From contig JAGKQI010000019.1 of the NCBI GenBank assembly GCA_018806915.1, positions 49,184 through 113,183 of the forward strand: a DNA stretch of 64,000 bases, written 5' to 3'. Below the pieces are notes generated by a model. The model searched no databases and had not been told where the DNA came from. It saw only the letters and a list, made by a program, of their open reading frames with translations. Positions 33,087-41,802 of this stretch are shown here, piece after piece. A program made the translations under genes and the position numbers. Origin of the DNA: Phytophthora colocasiae. Lineage: Eukaryota; Oomycota; Peronosporomycetes; Peronosporales; Peronosporaceae. Each line of letters begins with the position of its first letter. The stretch's first letter is position 1.

Positions 33087-33242
33087 TTGGAAAGAAGTTC
33101 TACAGCGTTGAGCCATTCGTTCAAGCATGAAACGTGCACGCAAACGACAACACAGTGTGAAGTTGATGATGGGACTATTTTTCAATCATTCCTGCTGCAT
33201 CCCGTCATGAAATTTGAACAAGTGCTATCCGTGTTGTACAAG

Positions 33243-34085
33243 TTACTTCGAGGTGCTGCCGTACGGAGGAACATACGCGCCGAGTTTGTTGACAAGCGGC
33301 ACCTTGTCCGTCTCGATAGCTTTCCCGTGACTCTTGTTCATCTCCTTGTCCTTACCGCCCCAGCGCCACTTGCTGTTGTTGCGACGCTCTTGCTTCTCCA
33401 GGTCCTTTTCAATGCTGGCAGCGAACAACGCAGCACCCGCAGCATTCGTGAACATGAAAATGGCCCCCGCAATAGGAATCATCTCCAGTAGCATCGCTTG
33501 CATTCCGAACGCCGAGTACTGGAGCTTTCGCTGTGCAATGATTTCCTTCTGCTGGTCGAAGTCGAACGCCTTCATCTCGAAGTAGTACAAATGTGCTTCC
33601 CAGGCCATGAGCGTGCCGTTCAGCCACGCGTACGTGATGTTACCCAGCACGGGAATCATATTGAGCGGCAGTGTGATCACCAGCAGCCCAAGCCGCAGTA
33701 GAATGCTCACACGGCAGCAGGATGTAATGACCCGGAGGAACGGAGAGTGGCGCTCCTCATTCTCCACCAGTTCACGGTATCCACGTTCGATCAGGACGTG
33801 CGCGAAGATCTTGTCCTTGAACCATTCCAGCGTCACTAGCCCGTATATGAGGGTGACGATGAAGACCTCAATGATCACAAAGATCACTGCGATGAGCCAC
33901 GCCAAGAAGGACGAGAGGCCGAGGTCATACAGTGCCTCCTCCTGTCGATGTAGCGTGAAGGTGAAGAGCGTGATGGCCACGCCGAACGCCACAGCTACCG
34001 TGAGCAGTACAGGGCAGATGGACAAGCGCCAGAGGTGCTGATCTCCTAAGAAGTAGAGGATTCCTCGCAGCGGATACGTCGACAT
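33243..34085 (-). CDS. EI24/RRT8-like membrane protein, copy 4 (intact)
   Basis: 280 residues from ATG 34085 (MSTYPLRGILYFLGDQHLW). About five hydrophobic segments, the block LGNITYAWLNGTLMAWEAHLYYFE, then QRKLQYSAFGMQAMLLEMIP. The soluble basic tail ends with YVPPYGSTSK. Frame uninterrupted, so this is the best reference for the family here. An upstream in-frame start at 34124 is possible, but MSTY matches the other copies. Confidence 0.87.
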   Translation of the reverse strand: MSTYPLRGILYFLGDQHLWRLSICPVLLTVAVAFGVAITLFTFTLHRQEEALYDLGLSSFLAWLIAVIFVIIEVFIVTLIYGLVTLEWFKDKIFAHVLIERGYRELVENEERHSPFLRVITSCCRVSILLRLGLLVITLPLNMIPVLGNITYAWLNGTLMAWEAHLYYFEMKAFDFDQQKEIIAQRKLQYSAFGMQAMLLEMIPIAGAIFMFTNAAGAALFAASIEKDLEKQERRNNSKWRWGGKDKEMNKSHGKAIETDKVPLVNKLGAYVPPYGSTSK

Positions 34086-34380
34086 GGTGAGACTTTGAGC
34101 TCCTGATGTAGAATGACCACACAACTAGGATTTGTCCATTTAAATGGGTGACTTCTACGTGTAGTTACACTAGCGAGCGATACGGATCTGTGTCCTCCTG
34201 AACTTGTGGCTGTTTGGCAGCTTCCTCCTCTCGATACTGGAGGCGAAGAGTGCATTTAATGTTACAAGTATTTAGCGGGATTGTTCTTCACCCTTCGCAC
34301 AAACAGGATGGATTCCAGATAGTATCAAGTGGTGGGTTGTATCAGGTGGCGCCATCGCAGCAGGCGAGAGCAGCGGGTTA
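34086..34380. other. spacer between EI24-like copy 4 and the Fanzor region
   Basis: Short region holding the copy-4 promoter and perhaps the left end of the Fanzor element. No terminal repeat recognised. Confidence 0.4.
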
Positions 34381-35025
34381 ATGTACAACCTTCCTAAATT
34401 GCCAAGTCGAAAACAAGAGGGTCTGGACGGGGGAACCGATCCGTGCCGTTGCACAGGTCGTATGGACGACGGAGGCCACGATCGGTCCTGCCAAATACGG
34501 CATTTAGAAGAAGTAAGCTCTGCCTCTGAGTGTCAAGTACGACCTAAATGCCAACGTCGCAGTGGTGGGTGGCGAAGCCTTCGTATGCGGCTGAGAGATG
34601 CGCTCCAGCAGCTTCAGGTGCTCATTTTCGTTCACGTCGAAAACCCAAAGAAATGCTTAGAGATACGATTAAGCGCCGTGTTCAGGTGGAAGACACTTGC
34701 GTGGAAGGCGCTGCTACAGCTCCAGATAACAGAACAAACTAATTTACCCAATCTTCTCCAGGAGTTGGACACGTGCCAGGAAGAGAACATTGTCACGTTA
34801 CTGTCCTCGATTTTGGCTCACGTCTTGTGTGGGCATGTCAGCGAGTTTAGACCGCTCTTGAACAAGCTCCCTGCTCACCGCCGACGGTTGTTGGAAGCGT
34901 TCTTCGACACCCACAACCTGGATACGCTCGAGCCACCGTGCAACCGACCAGATTTTGCGTCCTGGTTTTCTTTCCAGACACAGACCAACTCGATTCAAGC
35001 GCCATTGTCTCTTCATGACCTCTAA
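34381..35025 (+). CDS. possible N-terminal extension of Fanzor, ended by TAA
   Basis: A 214-codon frame. The last ~130 residues look protein-like (LLQELDTCQEENIVTLLSSI..., ending FASWFSFQTQTNSIQAP LSLHDL). It ends at TAA 35023-35025, and the very next codons continue in the same frame without another stop into the Fanzor core at 35233. So the two may be one protein with an in-frame stop. Eukaryotic Fanzors often have long N-terminal extensions (family knowledge). The first ~60 codons may be non-coding. Alternatively this is an unrelated ORF. Confidence 0.5.
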   Translation: MYNLPKLPSRKQEGLDGGTDPCRCTGRMDDGGHDRSCQIRHLEEVSSASECQVRPKCQRRSGGWRSLRMRLRDALQQLQVLIFVHVENPKKCLEIRLSAVFRWKTLAWKALLQLQITEQTNLPNLLQELDTCQEENIVTLLSSILAHVLCGHVSEFRPLLNKLPAHRRRLLEAFFDTHNLDTLEPPCNRPDFASWFSFQTQTNSIQAPLSLHDL

Positions 35026-36446
35026 CAATTCCCACACATCCGAACGTGGCAGAATGACGCAGTCAAACATCAAGCAAAATGTACCGCTTTTGAGGACAAG
35101 GCTAGACGAGCTCGTACTATTTCCAACTACAAGTCAACAATCAACATCTTAAAAGTCAACGCAGAAGACCATGCGAGCGATATCGAGTCCGCGAAGCATG
35201 AGCTGGCGTCGCTGGAGAAGGAGGAGAAGCGGATGATTCGTCGCATGCGGAAGTATCGACTGATCCCGACGTCGGAACAACGCAAGCTCTTGCGTCAGTT
35301 CATGGGTACATGTAGGTGGACATACAACCAAGCCGTCGCACACTTCCGTAAAACCAACGTTTACAGAGCCAATTCGCTGCGTGACCTGTACGTGACGAAA
35401 ACTACCAGCAAAGAACAAGTGTATCCTGAAGACATGGGCCCGCCTCCGGAGTGGGCGTTTGATACTCCAAAAACTTTCGCTTTAACGCGCTCCGCCGGTT
35501 TCAGTCCAACGTGAGAAGCGCCTTTAGCAACAAGAGGAACGGCAACATCGCAAAATTTAAGATTCGTTTCAAGAACAAGAAAGAGAGCCGATTCTTTACG
35601 ATATGTGAGGATGCCGAAACTGCCAGGATCACCTACGTGCCAGGTCAGTCGCGCGCGTTGTTGAGCATCAGCAAACTGAAGGATATTCCGATTCGTTGCG
35701 ACCCAGGGCTATCTATCGAGAACGAGATCCAGATCTCGAACGACAACGGCTTCTGGTACGCAGCAATCCCTACATTCGTTCGCCCTAGTGATAATGTGAA
35801 CCTTGGACGCGCAGTGGCCTTAGACCCCGGTCTGAAAGCCTTCATGACTGGTATGGACCTGTGCGGGAACAGCATTCACATTGGGCGAGGGACCCGAGAT
35901 CACCTGGACAAACTACGTGGTAAAGCAGCAGACGCACAGAGGTTAATGGCTGAGATCAAGAATCTGCACGGCCATCGTACGGGCAAGCAATGGAAAACGT
36001 TCGCGAGAGCCAAGCGAACATTTGACTGTGCTACCGCTAAGATCAAGAACTGTGTGAAAGAGCTCCACTACCAGACCTGCGCCTACCTCACGAAGCACTA
36101 CGACACCATTCTGCTCCCGATCTTCACGTCGAAGCAAATGGTAAAGAAGAGCTGCGCGAGAAATCATACGTTCAACAAGATGCTACTAGGTCTGAAGCAC
36201 TACCAATTCCGAGAACTACTGCGAGCCAAATGCGAGGTAATGGGGAAGTCTTTGGTGGTGTGTTCTGAGATGTACACTACTCAGACTTGCGGAAATTGTT
36301 CCAGACTCCATCTGAAGATTGGCAACAAGGACGTGTTCAATTGTCCACACTGTGATTTCATCGCTGGTCGTGATCTGAACGCCGCGTTCAACATCCTTCG
36401 TTTCACGTGCGCCGGCTCCCTGGCAGTGCACACCATCCACCAGTGA
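35026..36446 (+). CDS. Fanzor (eukaryotic TnpB-like RNA-guided nuclease), one frameshift
   Basis: The frame from 35026 carries a basic helical N-terminus, RKYRLIPTSEQRKLLRQFMG and TCRWTYNQAV (TnpB N-terminal pattern). A one-base shift near 35481 (ACTTTCGC, one C missing) joins it to RFNALRRFQSNVRSAFSNKRNG and K-rich FKIRFKNKKESRF. The RuvC-like nuclease keeps its acidic residues: RuvC-I in VALDPGLKAFMTG, RuvC-II Glu in VCSEMYTTQTC, RuvC-III Asp in GRDLNAAFNILR. Between II and III lies the four-Cys zinc finger (CGNC...CPHC). The stop is TGA at 36444-36446. TnpB and Fanzor cut DNA guided by an RNA encoded at the element's 3' end (family knowledge). The gene sits inside an EI24-like array. Confidence 0.9.
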
Positions 36447-36500
36447 ATTCTCTTTTAAAACTCGGGTTACAGCGAGCCCACGACATAGACTAGCTAGATA
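36447..36500 (+). other. candidate Fanzor 3' end / guide-RNA region
   Basis: Only ~50-55 bp separate the Fanzor stop from the breakpoint where EI24-like homology resumes. Contains TTACAGCGAGCCCACG and CTAGCTAG. In related systems the guide RNA scaffold lies here, but no structure was computed. Confidence 0.3.
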
Positions 36501-36939
36501 TACAACTGTAACGGACGACGTTGAGAGGCACCGAGAGTAGACCGAGACGCAGCAACACACTAACACGACAGCAACTCGTACAGATCCGGATACATGACGC
36601 ATGGCGACGTTTGTTGTCCACGAGCTCTTGGTGGCCTTCTTGGCGCATCACATACTCGAATATCTTGTCCTGGTAGCAGGCGAGACAGATCAAGCTGTAG
36701 ATCATGATGATCACAAAACTCTCCACGAGACACAGCATTATGGCCAACACCCAGGCCAGTCCTTCGGGAACTCCAACGTCGTAGAGCCCTTGCTCCTGGG
36801 GGTACATGGCTACAGCCAACAAGACGATAATTGTTGTCAAACCCACGGCAATTGTCAAGACCACAGGGCAAAGAGTCATCTTCCATAGTGGCGGGTGTGA
36901 CAGGAAGTATGCCAGTCCTTGAGCTACGTACGTCGACAT
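36490..36939 (-). pseudogene. EI24-like membrane protein, copy 5, truncated at Fanzor junction
   Basis: The N-terminal half (MSTYVAQGLAYFLSHPPLW..., YQDKIFEYVMRQEGHQELV, CCRVSVLLRLGLL) matches copies 4 and 6 closely. Homology ends at about PLN(V) near 36505, and a stop follows at 36490 in what is probably Fanzor-element sequence. The ~100-residue C-terminal half, including the YAWLNG block, is absent and was not found on the far side of the Fanzor gene. Confidence 0.87.
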
Positions 36940-37115
36940 GGTGGTAAAATTGGGAAATGCACTCGAACGGATACTTTTGCGAACGGACAGGCCAGAGAAA
37001 GCTTACGTGTCTCCACCTATCGTGGTGGCTGCCGTGCATTCCAGTGCGTAGGCTTCCTAATTACATGGCAGTAGAGGTATATTCCCAGTTGATAGATAAG
37101 TAGATGGATGCTCTA

Positions 37116-37914
37116 CTAGACAATTCCTCCGGATGGCACGTAGCCGTGGTTGTACGCATTGGTCTGACTGTTATTGTTGTCCCAAGTGGGCTGCACTCCA
37201 CCGTCCTGCAGTCCTGTGCGTTCACGTTCTTCCCTCCTCCAAATTTGCAGCCATCAGAGCTGCTCCACACGTGTTAGTGAACACAAAGAGCGAGCCAACA
37301 CCTGGGATCATCTCCATAAGCAGCGCCTGCATACCGAACGACGAATATTGCACCTTGTGCTCCTTGATGAAGGCCTTTTGCTGCCCATATGAGAAGTTCT
37401 TGAACTCAAAGTAGAGTAAATGGTACTCCCAGGCCAAGATGGTGCCATTGAGCCACGCGTAGATGATGGAGCCGATGATTGGTATCAGATTGAGCGGCAG
37501 CGTCAAGATCAGGAGAATAAGTCGTAGCCACAGACTCACACGGCAGCAGGAGCGACAACCACGGGCGCAACTAGCGTGACGTTCTTCGTTCTCCACCATT
37601 TCCTTAAAACCTCGAGCCACCATGACTTCTTCGAAGACTTTGTCTTGATATTCTCCCATTATGATGAGGTTGAAGATGAGAGTAACGAGGAAGATCTCGA
37701 TCAGCACGAGAAGGACAGCCAATAGCCATGAGAGCCACTTGGTGACGCCTGCGTCTTCCAGTCCCTCGACTTGAGGCATTAAAGCCACAGAGAAGAGAAC
37801 GACCACCGAAGTGATGCCAATAATCAGTGTCAATAGCAGAGGACATAGCAGTTTAAGCCACAGACGCGGGTGTGCTGCGAAGTAGGCAAGACCCTGCACG
37901 ACGTAAGTGGACAT
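37116..37914 (-). CDS. EI24/RRT8-like membrane protein, copy 6 (one frameshift)
   Basis: ATG 37914 (MSTYVVQGLAYFAAHPRLW). Full membrane region with IGSIIYAWLNGTILAWEYHLLYFE and HKVQYSSFGMQALLMEMIP. After AANLEE the frame shifts; one extra G in the GGAGGG run near 37227-37235 restores a tail ERERTGLQDGGVQPTW...YVPSGGIV ending at TAG 37116. The tail ends like that of copy 4. Head-to-tail with copy 5, about 180 bp apart. Confidence 0.86.
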
Positions 37915-38227
37915 AACTGTGCACTATGGAGGCGTAGAAGGGAAAATGACTTAACCTTCCTTGCCCTGGACCCAATGACCTTCGGTGTCTGAGTATCGAT
38001 GATGGTACATGCGAGGAAGAGCATTCGGTGCAATCAGAGTTGATGGTGACAAGAGATGTAAATCTGGTGTTGAAAAATGGCTGTTGTCACAAGTCTTGGT
38101 GGTGTCACAAAAACGATGTAAAACACACATGATTGGTGTGCGTCACTAAGGAACATGGCTACATGAGAAGAAGTGCGGCATTGCGAACGAGCCAGAGAGG
38201 AAGTGGGTGTGGGCCATTCTGCAAGCG
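37915..38227. other. intergenic between divergent genes
   Basis: Shared 5' region of EI24-like copy 6 (leftward) and the Cys-rich membrane protein gene (rightward). Repeated TGGTG/GATGGTGAC motifs are seen but no clear promoter was placed. Confidence 0.35.
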
Positions 38228-38951
38228 ATGACGTCAATTGCGCGGTTTCTTGTTGTGTCAGCACTCGTGAGTGTAAATGCTGGTAAGTAAAGCTGGTTTC
38301 GGTGCAGTTACCTTACCTGGACGCCGCGACTGATGATATTCCTTTGATTGTCATGCAGATGTCAGCAGTTCAGGCTCGCAGTGTGCCGCACTCGAGACAT
38401 GCTACTTAGGAGGAGATACATCAGTCCCCTGTACAATGTCCACTGGCGAGTGTCCGCCTTGTGTGACCGTTGCTGATGGAGCATGCTTCGTTTATGTGGA
38501 TAACGCGTGTGCATTTGGCGTCGACTGTTCTTCCTTCTTCTCAACTTCCAGCACCAGCGCCAGTAGCTCTAGCAACAGCTCAGAGATCGGCACAACCGAT
38601 ACAAGTGCGTCAACTTCAACTTCGGCGCCATCTTCACCATCCACGCCCTCTCAAGATGCCGGCAGTTCGGCTGATGAGTCTGTGGATGACGACTCGAGCA
38701 ACGGGAACACGATTTTGATTGTCGCCATCCTTGCTGTGGCAGTTGCCATTGCGGTGTTGGCGATAGTGCTGCGGAAACTTTTCCTTCGAGCCCGTGCGAG
38801 CGAGGAGAACCAGGAGGTGGTGCCATCACCGCCAGGAACAGTAGCGACGGCAAGTTTCTCGAGTAATGGCACGAGTCGCGATCCAGGCATCATGATCTCG
38901 CGTAGCGCCATGGGCACGGACCTGAGTGTGACATCGAAGGGAAATAATTAA
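38228..38951 (+). CDS. Cys-rich, Ser/Thr-stalk type I membrane protein A (two exons)
   Basis: Exon 1 (38228-38282) encodes a signal peptide (MTSIARFLVVSALVSVNA). The intron is GTAAGT...GCAG (38283-38358). Exon 2 (38359-38951) encodes an ectodomain with eight cysteines (SQC, ETC, PC, ECPPC, GAC, NAC, VDC), a ~75-residue Ser/Thr/Pro stalk likely to be O-glycosylated, a membrane helix (ILIVAILAVAVAIAVLAIVL), and a ~60-residue cytoplasmic tail. 215 residues, frame intact. No named domain recognised. Its paralogue lies at 41803, with the same exon structure: the intron falls right after the signal peptide in both. Confidence 0.87.
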
Positions 38952-39112
38952 AAGCTGTTGCGTAGGCACTACATACCTGTTGCTCTAGTCTCAAATACTA
39001 ATGACCTGTTACAACCACTACGATCCTGTTAGTCGACAACAGGATTTCAGCCTAGAGCCTGTTACTCGGATCCGCTCTAATCTCAAGTACTAATGACCTG
39101 TTACACGTACTA

Positions 39113-39234
39113 CGTTCCTGTTAGTCGCTAATGCGCACGAGGTACTGCTAGGATTACAGATAAAACCTTACTTCGTTCCTGTTAGTCGCTAATGCGCACG
39201 AGGTACTGCTAGGATTACAGATAAAACCTTACTT
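39113..39234. repeat. 61-bp tandem duplication
   Basis: CGTTCCTGTTAGTCGCTAAT... occurs at 39113-39173 and again at 39174-39234 with no difference seen. Related shorter pieces (ACCTGTTACA, CCTGTTAGTCG) recur from 38990 onwards. Confidence 0.9.
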
Positions 39235-39280
39235 CGAAGAGGTTACTGAGACTGTTTCTGCATAGCAGTTGTAAAACGGC

Positions 39281-39475
39281 TTGGAGGTCAGTGCTAATAT
39301 TGGTCTCTCTTTTAGGCAAAACTCCTCACAAAACAATCAGCCCAGTGCAATGGGCATTGTTGCGGGGACAACATACAGCTCAGACAGCTCATATGCTCCC
39401 GATAACGACGATTCTGATGCATTCAACTCGGAGATCTCTGAGATGGATTTCGAGTTCGATGTCCCCTCCATCTAA
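39281..39475 (+). CDS. unrecognised short reading frame, acidic C-terminal tail
   Basis: A 64-codon frame ending SDAFNSEISEMDFEFDVPSI. A pyrimidine tract and TTTTAG at ~39307-39315 look like a 3' splice site, so this may be the last exon of a damaged gene, perhaps a cytoplasmic tail. No homology recognised; weakly supported. Confidence 0.25.
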   Translation: MEVSANIGLSFRQNSSQNNQPSAMGIVAGTTYSSDSSYAPDNDDSDAFNSEISEMDFEFDVPSI

Positions 39476-39546
39476 TAACGTCCATAACGAGGACAAAATA
39501 TAGAGGGGCAAGATTACGTTCTTGTTGGAGTACACCGATCGACAGA

Positions 39547-40248
39547 ATGCAGAGTCCATATAAAAAGGGCGCCTGTTATATAAAATTGTGTGCACATTTT
39601 GTTATCAACCAATCAAATTGCCCGATGCAGCGTTCAATCGCTAAAATAAAACTCCACCAGCCACTCGATAAAACGGAGGTCTCCACCAGCCACTCGATAA
39701 AATGGAGGAAGCGGACGAGGAGTCCTCGCAGCCCCCACCACCCGCGACAGTATTGCAGGAAGCAAAGGAGGTTGCCACACACAGGCCTCCTTGACGAGGT
39801 GTACGCGCCAGCCAAACAACGCCGCATGCACTACACAATACAAGAAAAACGACGTGTCCTTTTAAGCTATAGAGGGGCTAAGCCAACGCAAAGCTACGCA
39901 AGAGCAACAGCTACTGCTACGACGGCGAAAGGAGAGCGCTTGGCTACGATAAAGCGTGCCATTTCAGCCTGGGAATCCATTAAACCGTCACTAGTGCAAT
40001 TTTTAGTGCAAAATACAGCTGCTCTCTATCTTTTACCAAAATCGATATTAATTCGCTCTCACATAACCAGTCTACACGCGCCGAACAGACTTTGCACCTG
40101 CGGGAAAGTGGTCGTTGCATTCTGTCGATCGGTGTACTGTATACGTTCACGAAACGCGCTACCAGACACCTCGGCTTCTCGTGTTTGTTTGCCGGAGTCA
40201 CAGAAATTTTCAGCATCACTACGAATTACTGTTGGAAAATCGGTGTAA
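39547..40248 (+). CDS. unrecognised frame with possible transposase-like DNA-binding region
   Basis: The central part (RRMHYTIQEKRRVLLSYRG..., ATIKRAISAWESIK) resembles the N-terminal helix-turn-helix region of a DNA transposase, but only weakly. An ATG-led frame of ~30 codons starts at 39702 in another frame (MEEADEESSQPPPPATVL) and may be the true start, with a one-base break between. A 29-bp tandem repeat lies at 39652-39708. Could be a transposon relic. Confidence 0.3.
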   Translation: MQSPYKKGACYIKLCAHFVINQSNCPMQRSIAKIKLHQPLDKTEVSTSHSIKWRKRTRSPRSPHHPRQYCRKQRRLPHTGLLDEVYAPAKQRRMHYTIQEKRRVLLSYRGAKPTQSYARATATATTAKGERLATIKRAISAWESIKPSLVQFLVQNTAALYLLPKSILIRSHITSLHAPNRLCTCGKVVVAFCRSVYCIRSRNALPDTSASRVCLPESQKFSASLRITVGKSV

Positions 40249-40390
40249 AAATAGTGCGAAAAATGTTTTAAACAGATAAACAGTAGTTATGACAGGCGAT
40301 AAGGGAGTAATAATGCTACGACAGCAAAGTAGTGCAATAATAACAGATTTTAAATAGCAGCCGACATCGAAAACAAGTAGCGCCGTCTAA

Positions 40391-41081
40391 GAGCCATTCC
40401 CAACCCGATTTTTTGGTCGCATGCGACGAATTCTCGGCACTCCATTGGTTTGCGGGGTAGGTGGTCGCATGCGACGGTGTACAAAAATAGACGCTCATGC
40501 GACCGATAGGTCGCATGTGAAAAAATCGTCGCATGAGGCTTATCCAAAAAACACCAATCAGCGCGCGGCGTCCGCGTTCGACTATCGAAACCATCGTGTT
40601 GAAGCTGCCTTGCTGTCTAACATTCTTGCACAAAAGGTCTAGCTTTCACTAGTGATGAATGGCCACCCCCAATCAGCCGAAGATGCAGATTTTGTCGCTG
40701 TTATAATGCCTGCTGTGATATACATCGTCGCTAAATACCGTCGTCGAGGTGGAGAACAGCGTGTTGTGCGCGAGAGAATTCAATGGTATTCGCATGCTGA
40801 GCGCTTACTACTCGAGGGCGAGTTCAAGCAATACTATCGAATGAGTTTTGCAGGTTTTGAACGCTTGCTGTTAGAATCGCGTAGCAATAGTTCGTGTACT
40901 GTTCACTTACCCAGGAACGGAGTGCTTCCCTGTCGTCTAGATCTAAACTGAGCGAACAGCTGAAGCGGCGGCAGTGGTTTGAAGTCGCATGACCAGTCCC
41001 AACCGAATCGGTCGCATGCGGTCGCATAGTGCAAAAATGTGCGATGCGATGCGATGCGGTGCGGCCGGTTGGGAATGGCTC
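40391..41081. mobile_element. 691-bp PIF/Harbinger-like element with TAA target duplication
   Basis: Perfect 15-bp terminal inverted repeats (GAGCCATTCCCAACC at 40391-40405 and its complement at 41067-41081), flanked by TAA on both sides (40388-40390, 41082-41084). Three-base TWA duplications are the PIF/Harbinger hallmark. Just inside the ends are many copies of GTCGCATGCGAC and GGTCGCATG, the likely transposase-binding sites. Confidence 0.88.
40652..40951 (+). pseudogene. truncated Harbinger-type transposase N-terminus
   Basis: 99 codons including RRRGGEQRVVRERIQWY, EGEFKQYYRMSFAGFERLL. The phrase MSFAGFERLL matches the start of many PIF/Harbinger-derived nuclease proteins. The catalytic DDE part is absent, so the element is non-autonomous. 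Confidence 0.65.
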
Positions 41082-41084
41082 TAA

Positions 41085-41802
41085 ACGAACACCGAGCACT
41101 GGAGGACTGCAGTGTATACCTTACCAGGAAAATCTGGTATTCCAAACAACATGTGAATTGTGTCATTTTGAACGGCATGCAGAGCCGATTGGACTCAAGC
41201 TCAAGATGCCGAAGTCCTTGGGCGGACCAGAACAGTGTATCCATCTGAGCTACTGCGTAAACTGGGTGGAGATCCTAGATCAACGAGGCCTGTGGGCTAA
41301 AGGTGGAGACATCAAGCGATGTAGCTGCAGATGGCTGTTTCTACATTAACCCACGGCACGCTGCAGTATGGAGTTCTTGCGCATTTAATCGCTCAACGTC
41401 AAGCCGGCATGAAGGTGTGGCCTGGACGGTCTTGAAGAGACCAAGTGGATGAACAGTAGTACTAAGTAGTACTTAGTTGGTATCGCTTTTGCCGTAACCC
41501 CTTCTTTTTAGCCAATGAAAAATCGTGAAGGAGAATAGATGCATAAACGCTGCGAAAACTGGCTCGTGACCATTCGCTGGAACCAATCATATCGTTCGGA
41601 TTCGAGCCAGCTGCGAACGCACGACTGCGGGTAGAGGCTCTCCCAATGTACTAACGCCCGTCAGTCGCAGCCCACCACCACATCGGCAGCCAGCTTCGCA
41701 ATTGCCTTGCGCTCTCGGCTTCCGCTTCGTCGGGGTACCAGAATCAAAGAACTAGCAGACGCAGATACAGGTCGGCAATCAACAGGCAGAACAGGGTCAA
41801 AA
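41085..41802. other. intergenic; one uncharacterised frame
   Basis: A plus-strand frame from the Harbinger end to TAA 41347-41349 encodes CELCHFERHAEPIGLKLK...CVNWVEILDQRGLW. It is not recognised and may be the 3' part of a gene cut by the Harbinger insertion. From 41350 to 41802 nothing was recognised apart from the presumed promoter of the next gene. Confidence 0.35.

Noticed and set aside
35026..36446. Fanzor as bacterial IS605/IS607 contamination
   Set aside because: It lies within the EI24-like array of the same contig, truncates a member of that array, and has no tyrosine or serine transposase beside it.
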